Shown here piece after piece: positions 6,795 to 14,479 of a stretch of 14,479 nucleotides of DNA. Position 1 is the stretch's first letter; every line of letters starts with the position of its first letter. Where the stretch lies: contig CALGAO010000054.1 in assembly GCA_937957685.1 (NCBI GenBank), positions 1-14,479 of the forward strand, in the 5' to 3' direction. Position numbers and translations under genes: made by a program. The notes under the pieces were generated by a model. The model had not been told where the DNA came from. It saw only the letters and a program-made list of their open reading frames with translations, and did not search any database. The DNA is from an uncultured Paenibacillaceae bacterium. GTDB lineage: Bacteria > Bacillota > Bacilli > Paenibacillales > DA-C8.

Positions 6795-6960
6795 ACCGAT
6801 GTCCTCCTTCTGCAATCTGGACTTGTTAATGTCAGTTTAACACGGCCGCCGATCAGACACCATGATTCCCGCAACTCTTGTATGTCCTGGCTGGCAAAAG
6901 GCAACCTCGGACATCTCGCTTACCTGCCTGCTGCGTGACACGCGCCAGAACGCTCTCCGT

Positions 6961-7069
6961 CGCCATTCCCGGACCACATTAACCAGCGACATAAGTCACC
7001 CGAGACTTTCACTCACCATGTTTGCGACTTGACACACGGAACGCCCTCGCCCGCCATTCCCGGACCACA
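6961..7069. repeat. Pair of direct repeats in the gap before ddl
   Basis: An identical 18-bp segment, cgccattcccggaccaca, occurs at 6961-6978 and 7052-7069, 91 bp apart. Similarity extends about 13 bp to the left of each (starting gaacg), giving 31 bp with 27 matches. The pair lies in the 331-bp gap between the 6480-6794 gene and ddl. I see no gene, RNA or clear terminator in the rest of that gap. Confidence 0.65.
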
Positions 7070-7125
7070 GCAGCTGCGAAGCCTTGTCCACCGGTCGAGC
7101 GCAAGAGCGCATGGCGTCCGGATGG

Positions 7126-8253
7126 TTACAGCTCGAAGCTGTACTCCAGCCGCTGCTTCGCCTCGAACCGTTCGATCGCCAGACGGATCAGATCATCCAG
7201 CAGCTCCCGGTACGGCTTGCCGCTCTCCTTCCAGAGCAGCGGATACATGCTGTAAGGGGTGAACCCGGGCATCGTATTGACCTCATTGATCAGGATCGCG
7301 CCATCCTGACGGCGCAGGAAGAAATCGGCCCGACACAGACCGGAGCCGTCGATCGCCTTGAAGGCGCGCAGCGCCAGCTCCCGCACCTGCTCCGTTTGCT
7401 CAGGAGTCAGCTCCGCCGGGATGATCATGGACGACTTGCCGTCGATATATTTGGCCTTGTAATCATAGAAATCATTGCTCGACACGATCTCGCCCGGCAC
7501 GCTGGCGATCGGCTCCTCATTGCCAAGCACGCTGACCTCGATCTCCCGCGCATCCACGAACTCCTCCACGACGACCTTGCGGTCATAGCGGAATGCGTTC
7601 TGCACAGCCTCGATCAGCTCCTCGCGATTCTTCGCCTTGGAGACGCCGACGGAAGAACCGAGGTTGGCCGGCTTGACGAAGCAAGGATAGCCCAGCGCGG
7701 TCTCGATCTCAAGGATGTAGAAGGTCTGACGCTTCTCCCACTCGGTCCTGGTGAATCCGCGGAAGATGCACTGCGGCAATCCCTCCTGGGCGAACAGCTT
7801 CTTCATCACCAGCTTATCCATGCCGACTGCCGATGCCAGCACGCCTGCTCCGACGTACGGGATGCCGGCCATTTCAAACAGCCCCTGGATCGTTCCGTCC
7901 TCGCCGAATGTGCCGTGCAGGAGCGGAAAGAAGACATCGAGCGCCTTCGCCTTGGATGAGGAAGCTCCGCCATCGGCCTGGCTGATCTCAGCCGAACGGT
8001 TCAGAATGGCCGCAACCGCCGTCTCCTGCGAGAGCAATTCCTGTTCGGCAAGCAGCAGCTGCTGCTGTGACTTCGGAGGTTCGAGCAGCAAGCCGCCTGT
8101 GCGCCATTCACCTGATTTGGTTATATAAAAAGGAACAATTTCATATTTGTTGTAGTCAAAATTGGACAATACCGAAAACGCGGTGGCCAGAGACACCTGA
8201 TGCTCTCCCGACCGACCGCCATAGACGATGCCGACACGCAGCTTACCTGACAT
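7126..8253 (-). CDS. ddl: D-alanine--D-alanine ligase
   Basis: A 375-residue ATP-grasp ligase that joins two D-alanines in the cytoplasm for the UDP-MurNAc-pentapeptide of peptidoglycan; it is the target of D-cycloserine. The N-terminal binding loop GGRSGEHQVSL is at 12-22, the ATP-grasp KPANLGSSVG at 193-202, the omega-loop segment DFYDYKAKY at 261-269 and the metal-binding NEVNTMPGF at 323-331. The Tyr-containing omega loop fits a D-Ala-D-Ala enzyme and not a VanA-type D-Ala-D-lactate ligase. ATG 8253 follows GGAGGG at good spacing. An AT-rich TATTATAAA lies just upstream (minus strand) and could be a -10, though no good -35 goes with it. The start is only 67 bp from the stop of a predicted amidase, so the two may be co-transcribed. 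Confidence 0.96.
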   Translation of the reverse strand: MSGKLRVGIVYGGRSGEHQVSLATAFSVLSNFDYNKYEIVPFYITKSGEWRTGGLLLEPPKSQQQLLLAEQELLSQETAVAAILNRSAEISQADGGASSSKAKALDVFFPLLHGTFGEDGTIQGLFEMAGIPYVGAGVLASAVGMDKLVMKKLFAQEGLPQCIFRGFTRTEWEKRQTFYILEIETALGYPCFVKPANLGSSVGVSKAKNREELIEAVQNAFRYDRKVVVEEFVDAREIEVSVLGNEEPIASVPGEIVSSNDFYDYKAKYIDGKSSMIIPAELTPEQTEQVRELALRAFKAIDGSGLCRADFFLRRQDGAILINEVNTMPGFTPYSMYPLLWKESGKPYRELLDDLIRLAIERFEAKQRLEYSFEL

Positions 8254-8320
8254 GTTTTACCCTCCGGTAATTTATAATAGAAAGATGCGGTTGTCTGACG
8301 TCGGCTCCAGGCCTGAACCG

Positions 8321-9349
8321 TCAGAAGAAATCAGCGATATGAAAAAAACGGTACCGCGTCCGTTCCGACCAGGCCGGAGAGTCGCGGTAGCTCCAGAGAC
8401 GGGCGCGGCTGTTGACCGTGTGCGCATTGACGAGCGGTTCGCCGGCCAGATCGAAGCCGGTCACGATCGTGCTGTGCTGGAATGAGCCGTTGCCGTCCCA
8501 ATCGTAGAAGATCACATCGCCGAGTTCGAGCTCATACGGAGAATGCACCTGTTCCGCGCGAAGTCCGCTGCGGCTTGTGGCCAGATAATGCTGCAGCGCA
8601 TTCGCCACCGCCCAACTGTAGCTCCATCCTTCGCGGCCGCCCTTGCGGCCCTGATACCACCAGCCCGAATCTCTTCTACCAGTATAGTTCATTGGAGCGC
8701 CGCCTGCCAAGAGACATTGGGAGACATAGTTGGTGCAGTCCACGTCAAAATGCAGGAAATTGGGATTGGGCGAGTTCCAGTATTGGTCCGCATATTCCTT
8801 AACCTTCTGGCGGTTGTAGGGAGTCTTGCGCGAGATGCCCTGGACGTCCCCCGGTGTGGCGCCATGCAGCACATAATGGTTCAGCAAGGGGCGCGGCAGC
8901 CCGGAAGAGAAGCCTTGCTCCTCGGGAGCTGAAGACATGAAGGGAGCGTATTGGTCCGGATGGCGCTCGCCCGCAAGCGGTTCGATCCGGGTGATCCGCC
9001 ATCGTCCATCGATCAGCTGGAGCGTGATCCGTTCGTTGGCGGACCTCTCCTCCAGCAGCCCATCATGATATTGCCTGTAGGTCACCATCGTATCGAAATT
9101 CAGATCACAGGTCACCTGGTCGGGTCGCATGTCCAGCACCCGAACGATCCTGGCCCGCGTCTCCGAACGGACGGGGGATACTCCGCGAGCTTTCCGGTCT
9201 TGCGCAGCCTGGCCAAGCACCCTCGCCTCCTGCTCCAGATACTGAACATCCTCGATCCAATCGCTTGCGGGTTCAGCACTGCCCTGGACGAACGTTTGAT
9301 TATAGCGATTGGCGTAATCATACAACACCATTCTCCAGTCCGTGGACAT
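8321..9349 (-). CDS. Amidase_6-domain protein (putative cell-wall hydrolase)
   Basis: A 342-residue protein with a C-terminal Amidase_6 (PF12671-like) papain/CHAP-type domain. The domain starts around residue 170 (YNRQKVKEYADQYWN) and has FDVDCTNYVSQ with the predicted catalytic Cys205, GDVIFYDWDG, and QHSTIV with His292. The first ~150 residues form a separate region of helix followed by strands (LQLIDGRWRITRIEP) resembling the N-terminal part of similar Bacillus proteins. No signal peptide is visible, so secretion and wall location are uncertain. ATG 9349 follows GGGAGGT at 9-nt spacing. It lies upstream of ddl on the same strand and divergent from acnA. A role in peptidoglycan peptide cleavage is inferred from the domain and the ddl neighbour. 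Confidence 0.86.
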   Translation of the reverse strand: MSTDWRMVLYDYANRYNQTFVQGSAEPASDWIEDVQYLEQEARVLGQAAQDRKARGVSPVRSETRARIVRVLDMRPDQVTCDLNFDTMVTYRQYHDGLLEERSANERITLQLIDGRWRITRIEPLAGERHPDQYAPFMSSAPEEQGFSSGLPRPLLNHYVLHGATPGDVQGISRKTPYNRQKVKEYADQYWNSPNPNFLHFDVDCTNYVSQCLLAGGAPMNYTGRRDSGWWYQGRKGGREGWSYSWAVANALQHYLATSRSGLRAEQVHSPYELELGDVIFYDWDGNGSFQHSTIVTGFDLAGEPLVNAHTVNSRARLWSYRDSPAWSERTRYRFFHIADFF

Positions 9350-9444
9350 CCGTCAGTTACCTCCCTTGCGTCATATTTTGCTCTTCCGTCGCCCGGCTTC
9401 GGCCGCCAAACATCTAAAGCTTTCCAATGTAATCTATATGTGTG

Positions 9445-9457
9445 TTTTCATTGAAAA
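9445..9457. promoter_or_regulatory. Palindrome in the amidase-acnA divergent region
   Basis: TTTTCATTGAAAA is a perfect 6-bp dyad around one base, some 20 bp upstream of the acnA -35 and also upstream of the amidase gene. Its half-site TTTCA recurs in the dyad at 9536-9552. It is a candidate regulator site; the protein is unknown. Confidence 0.35.
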
Positions 9458-9474
9458 ATGTGAGTAAAAATAAC

Positions 9475-9503
9475 TTTACGCACGATGCAGGACACGATAT
9501 ACT
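9475..9503 (+). promoter_or_regulatory. Sigma-A promoter of acnA
   Basis: TTTACG (9475-9480), a 17-bp spacer and TATACT (9498-9503). The -10 differs from consensus by one base and the spacing is ideal. Transcription would start near 9510, leaving a leader of about 94 nt before the acnA ATG at 9604. Confidence 0.65.
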
Positions 9504-9535
9504 TATGAATTGAGGGGATGAATTTTTGAAATTTG

Positions 9536-9552
9536 GTTTCATCTGATGAAAC
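9536..9552. promoter_or_regulatory. Perfect dyad in the acnA leader
   Basis: GTTTCATC-T-GATGAAAC, 8-bp perfect arms, lies about 26-42 nt downstream of the predicted acnA start point, a position typical of a roadblock operator. A further TGAAA at 9527-9531 could pair with TTTCA at 9537-9541, giving an alternative RNA hairpin. In Bacillus subtilis citB is controlled by CcpC and CodY; this dyad does not match the CcpC ATAA/TTAT box. Confidence 0.45.
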
Positions 9553-9577
9553 TATAAAATTGTCCCACACAGGCATC

Positions 9578-9592
9578 AATATTCAGAATAGG
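9578..9592 (+). promoter_or_regulatory. CodY-like box overlapping the acnA RBS
   Basis: AATATTCAGAATAGG matches 11 of 15 positions of the CodY motif AATTTTCWGAAAATT and overlaps the ribosome binding site. CodY control of aconitase is known in B. subtilis. Four mismatches make this tentative. Confidence 0.25.
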
Positions 9593-9603
9593 AGGCTTAA
9601 CAG

Positions 9604-12309
<2,706 letters not shown>

Positions 12310-12317
12310 TGCATCGC

Positions 12318-12362
12318 AAGGGTATCGCGATTCGCTACGCGCGAATCCGGTACCCTTTTTTT
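12318..12362 (+). terminator. Intrinsic terminator of acnA
   Basis: AAGGGTA and TACCCTT enclose a second stem GATTCGC / GCGAATC with a 5-nt loop, separated by an internal loop, and end in seven T residues. It begins 9 nt after the acnA stop codon. Confidence 0.9.
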
Positions 12363-12421
12363 GTCCCTCAAGACCTGTCCAGCGTTTCATCGCTCTGATG
12401 TATTCCGATCTGTATGCCTCA

Positions 12422-12450
12422 TTGACAGCCCTTACGTAATCGAATATGAT
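12422..12450 (+). promoter_or_regulatory. Near-consensus sigma-A promoter of the WG-repeat gene
   Basis: TTGACA (perfect -35, 12422-12427), a 17-bp spacer and TATGAT (12445-12450). The start point near 12457 gives a leader of about 135 nt before ATG 12592. In that leader GGCTTCC (12525-12531) can pair with GGAAGCC (12578-12584), which overlaps the ribosome binding site. Confidence 0.75.
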
Positions 12451-12591
12451 CGAAAATGTCCGCCTGATTGACTGCAATGGCATTCATTTCAATTTCATAT
12501 GTGCGTTATTTGCTCCAGAGTACCGGCTTCCACGTTCATCAGTCGGTGCTCTTTTTGTGCCCACACAATTCAGAGGAGGAAGCCTTCGTTC

Positions 12592-13719
12592 ATGAAAACA
12601 TCGCAAATGAAGAAGTTGCTGTCGTTGATGCTGTTGATCGTCGCAGTCGCACTTGCAACCGGCTGTCCAACCAAGGGAAGCTCGGTGCCCACTTTGACCC
12701 CCGTCGTGACTTCCGGCTCTTATAGTCCGCTCAAGGGCTTCAGCAATCTGACCATGCGTTATGTCAATATCAAGGGCGATGTAATGCCTGCAGAATACGT
12801 GCTTGCCATGCCGTTCTCGGAGGGATTGGGCTTTGTGTTCGGCAAGGATGGGCAGACGGGCTTTGTTGATGCAAAAGGCCATCTGGTCATCGATTTGAGC
12901 GACAAGGACTGGTTCAACGGCGCTGTGCTCGCAGGGACATTCTCGGAAGGGATGGTTCTGGCATATGCGGAGGACAATCAGGCGGGATATCTGGACCGGG
13001 AAGGCCATCTGAAGATCGATTTTCAATATGAATGGGCGCAGAATTTCTCCGAAGGAGTGGCGGCCGTTCAGGTGAATGGCAAGATGGGCTATATCGACCC
13101 GAACGGACAAACGGTGATCGACCTGAAGTTTGACGAAGCCGGTGATTTCAGCGAAGGCCTGGCACTGGTCCGAATCGGCACGGAATATCACGTGATCAAC
13201 AAAAGCGGTGATCTGCTGTTCCAATTGCCGGGATCACCGATGAATGGCAAGTTTTCCGAAGGATTGCTCGCGATCTATATGGAAGAATCCGATCAGGTCG
13301 GATTCGTGGATACGGAAGGACGCATGGCTATCCCTGCCCGGTTCCAATCCGCTCTCCGGTTCCAGGAAGGGCTCGCGGCGGTCAAGCAAGGCAATCGCTG
13401 GGGCTACATCAACAAGGACGGCGTGATGATCATCGATGCGCGCTTCGAGTCCGCCTATCCTTTCCTGAATGGGCGAGCCTTTGTCCAGGAGGAAGGCAAA
13501 TGGGGGATCATCAACAGCAAAGGCCAATATGTCAAGAAGCCATACTATGACAAGGTGGAAAGCATCGTTCCCGAGATGCTGATCTCGCTGTACATCCGGG
13601 ATGACTACTTCCCGTTCTCTGATTTACACGAAGGCTTCGTCGCGCGGCTCGCGAAAGATGATGAGATCTATTATGTACACAGAAACGGCCGCATCGTCCC
13701 GATCAAGCTCGATGACTGA
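12592..13719 (+). CDS. WG-repeat lipoprotein
   Basis: A 375-residue predicted lipoprotein. The N-terminus MKTSQMKKLLSLML is followed by a hydrophobic stretch and a lipobox-like ALATGC, giving lipid-anchored Cys25 on the outer face of the membrane. The mature part is a row of about eight WG/KWG-type beta repeats, e.g. GFVDAKGHLVIDL, GYIDPNGQTVIDLKFDEA, WGYINKDGVMIIDARFE and WGIINSKGQYVKKPYYD, alternating with FSEGLA-type segments. WG repeats are common in surface proteins but their function is not settled. I choose ATG 12592 although GAGGAGG is 12 nt away, since it gives a proper signal peptide; ATG 12607 is the alternative. The open frame back to 12499 has no ribosome binding site. It has its own promoter and runs toward the rRNA operon end. 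Confidence 0.9.
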   Translation: MKTSQMKKLLSLMLLIVAVALATGCPTKGSSVPTLTPVVTSGSYSPLKGFSNLTMRYVNIKGDVMPAEYVLAMPFSEGLGFVFGKDGQTGFVDAKGHLVIDLSDKDWFNGAVLAGTFSEGMVLAYAEDNQAGYLDREGHLKIDFQYEWAQNFSEGVAAVQVNGKMGYIDPNGQTVIDLKFDEAGDFSEGLALVRIGTEYHVINKSGDLLFQLPGSPMNGKFSEGLLAIYMEESDQVGFVDTEGRMAIPARFQSALRFQEGLAAVKQGNRWGYINKDGVMIIDARFESAYPFLNGRAFVQEEGKWGIINSKGQYVKKPYYDKVESIVPEMLISLYIRDDYFPFSDLHEGFVARLAKDDEIYYVHRNGRIVPIKLDD

Positions 13720-13734
13720 ACGTGTCCCGGCCCA

Positions 13735-13805
13735 ACTTCCGTTAATCAGTTGTGTCGTTCCCCCACGACGCTCTGATTAGCGGAAGTCCAGCTTCCGCTA
13801 ATCAG
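13735..13805. repeat. Three alternating complementary arms after the lipoprotein gene
   Basis: Arm 1 ACTTCCGTTAATCAG (13735-13749), arm 2 CTGATTAGCGGAAGT (13773-13787) and arm 3 CTTCCGCTAATCAG (13792-13805). Arm 2 pairs with arm 1 (one mismatch or wobble, plus an inner GTCGT/ACGAC stem) or with arm 3 (14 bp perfect, 5-nt loop), so two hairpins exclude each other. It starts 16 bp after the stop codon and may help end or stabilise that transcript, though no T-run follows. Confidence 0.75.
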
Positions 13806-13826
13806 TTGCTTAGCCGCTGCTCTCTC

Positions 13827-14034
13827 AAATAGCGGAAGTCAAAACGTCCTTATTTCTTCCAGAAGCCCCATTTTCCCCAAAATAACGGAAGTCGAAATGT
13901 CACTATTTCCCCGATTTGCGCTTTCTCCCCTTGTTTTCTTCCGCTATTCCCATGCTTAGCGGAAATGACTCTTCCTCTATTTTGGCATTTTGGCCGATTT
14001 CCCCGAAATAAGACACTTCGGACTTCCGCTATTT
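13827..14034. repeat. Cluster of 30-nt AAATAGCGGAAGTC...TATTTC elements
   Basis: Three elements of exactly 30 nt: 13827-13856 (plus), 13880-13909 (plus) and 14005-14034 (minus). Each has a conserved 14-nt left part AAATARCGGAAGTC, 10 variable bases containing GTC, and a conserved right end TATTTC, so the termini AAATA/TATTT are inverted. A weaker 30-nt copy lies at 13954-13983. Single AGCGGAA cores also occur near 13940 and in the 13735-13805 hairpins. No gene is visible between 13720 and 14166; the rest of that stretch, including 14041-14166, shows nothing further. Confidence 0.75.
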
Positions 14035-14166
14035 GTATGAGGCTCCATCCATGTCCGCAATCGGGGCCCCCGGAGCTGCGGAATGACGTTCGGTTACGGG
14101 CAGGAGTGAGGGCCACGGACTCTGAAGCCACCGCTTGATCAAGGTCGCGATCTGCCCGAATAAATG

Positions 14167-14199
14167 AAGACACCCTTGCTGTTCTAGCAAGGGTGTCTT
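14167..14199 (-). terminator. Terminator hairpin after the second 5S-like end
   Basis: Perfect 14-bp stem (AAGACACCCTTGCT / AGCAAGGGTGTCTT) with a 5-nt loop. On the minus strand it is followed by the T-rich CATTTATT. It stands at the same spacing from the 5S-like end at 14199-14221 as the terminator at 14376-14403 stands from the true 5S end. It could also stop plus-strand transcription from the lipoprotein side. Confidence 0.7.
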
Positions 14200-14221
14200 A
14201 TGTACGGCTTGGCAACGTCCT
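14199..14221 (-). repeat. Second copy of the 5S rRNA 3' end
   Basis: 23 bp identical to 14403-14425, covering the last ~14 nt of 5S rRNA (GACGTTGCCAAGC) and the first 8 bases of its trailer. The rest of a 5S gene is not present next to it. It is followed by its own terminator at 14167-14199. Confidence 0.8.
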
Positions 14222-14354
14222 TCCGCACCGAGCGTTACTGCTCCGAACTCACTGCGAGGTCGGCGTCTGTATCTTCCACTTAACCACGATACATCATCCC
14301 TGACTTACTTCGAAATCAGATACAGACACTCTCCTCCAGGGAGAGTACGTTGCC
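14211..14354 (-). ncRNA. Possible structured RNA or 5S-derived scar
   Basis: On the minus strand an outer 8-bp stem (GGCAACGT at 14347-14354 with ACGTTGCC at 14211-14218) encloses three hairpins placed end to end: 14328-14346 (7-bp stem ACTCTCC/GGAGAGT), 14265-14327 (10-bp perfect closing stem GTCTGTATCT/AGATACAGAC) and 14243-14263 (CCGA-CTC/GAG-TCGG). The first two abut each other and the outer stem with no unpaired base. The outer 3' arm belongs to the duplicated 5S end. The outer 5' arm with the adjoining hairpin (14339-14354, plus strand GGGAGAGTACGTTGCC) resembles an inverted 5S end. A terminator follows. It may be a real RNA or a rearrangement scar; no known RNA family is recognised. 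Confidence 0.4.
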
Positions 14355-14375
14355 TTCCATACCCGTATATAACGA

Positions 14376-14403
14376 AGAAACCCGCACTTAGGTGCGGGTT
14401 TCT
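14376..14403 (-). terminator. Terminator of the rRNA operon (5S trailer)
   Basis: Perfect 12-bp stem AGAAACCCGCAC / GTGCGGGTTTCT with a 4-nt loop, beginning 8 nt after the 5S 3' end on the minus strand and followed by TCGTTAT. Strong GC-rich stem with a modest T content. Confidence 0.8.
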
Positions 14404-14410
14404 ATGTACG

Positions 14411-14479
14411 GCTTGGCAACGTCCTACTCTCCCAGGACCCTTCGGTCCAAGTACCATCGGCGCTGGAGGGCTTAACGGT
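14411..14479 (-). rRNA. rrf: 5S ribosomal RNA, 3' part, cut by the window edge
   Basis: The minus strand reads CGCCGATGGTACTTGGACCG, then GGGAGAGTAGGACGTTGCC and AAGC, the highly conserved 3' half of bacillar 5S rRNA. About 69 of the ~117 nt are in the window; the 5' part and presumably 23S and 16S lie beyond 14479. It is convergent with acnA and the lipoprotein gene. Confidence 0.95.

Noticed and set aside
7084..7959. 291-codon plus-strand frame opposite ddl
   Set aside because: Antisense to a well-supported Ddl with intact motifs; no RBS or family match.
12499..12591. Upstream extension of the WG-repeat protein
   Set aside because: No RBS, Cys-rich atypical sequence, and it would bury the signal peptide and lipobox.
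13850..14173. 107-codon minus-strand frame across the 30-nt repeat cluster
   Set aside because: It is built from the repeats, has no ribosome binding site and a composition unlike the neighbouring genes.
14222..14375. tRNA gene in the spacer beside 5S
   Set aside because: No 7-bp acceptor stem with a TTCRANY T-loop and an anticodon arm at the proper spacing could be found.

Overview
The window looks like a chromosomal segment from a GC-rich, low-pathogenicity-type Gram-positive of the Paenibacillaceae (Paenibacillus or a close relative). This rests on the strong AGGAGG-type ribosome binding sites, the Bacillus-like aconitase, Ddl and UvsE proteins, a B. halodurans-like group IIC intron, and a bacillar 5S rRNA end. 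The genus is inferred, not proven.

Layout. Positions 35-1971 (minus strand) hold a group IIC intron. Its reverse transcriptase is broken by at least three apparent single-base deletions and a nonsense codon, and the intron sits 6 nt behind a terminator-type hairpin (1978-2009), where this intron class typically inserts. That hairpin closes a minus-strand block made of two tandem inositol-monophosphatase-family genes (2057-2890, 3035-3856), a TSUP/TauE-SafE membrane transporter (3940-4761) and the UV-damage endonuclease uvsE (4871-5866). A short ORF with a strong ribosome binding site overlaps the start of uvsE.

From 5955 to 7125 the window is mostly non-coding: a minus-strand intrinsic terminator (6034-6068), four tandem copies of a 64-bp hairpin-bearing repeat (6153-6403), a small conserved-looking protein gene (6480-6794) and a pair of ~31-bp direct repeats (6961-7069). 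Then come ddl (D-Ala-D-Ala ligase, 7126-8253) and a predicted Amidase_6 hydrolase (8321-9349), both minus strand. The amidase is divergent from acnA (aconitase, 9604-12309, plus), whose leader has a good sigma-A promoter and several palindromes. acnA ends in a clear terminator and is followed by a WG-repeat lipoprotein gene (12592-13719) with its own near-consensus promoter.

The right end (13720-14479) is non-coding. It holds a cluster of AGCGGAAGT-containing inverted repeats, among which I resolve a 30-nt element (three good copies plus one weak). Beyond it is the minus-strand end of an rRNA operon: partial 5S rRNA, its terminator, then a second copy of the 5S 3' end with its own terminator. 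The segment next to that second 5S end can fold into a closed multibranch structure.

Functionally the genes are mostly housekeeping (TCA cycle, peptidoglycan precursor synthesis, DNA repair, phosphate-ester hydrolysis). I see no defence island, prophage, CRISPR array or biosynthetic cluster. The most interesting unexplained material is non-coding: the 64-bp tandem array, the 30-nt element family and the 5S-derived structured segment.
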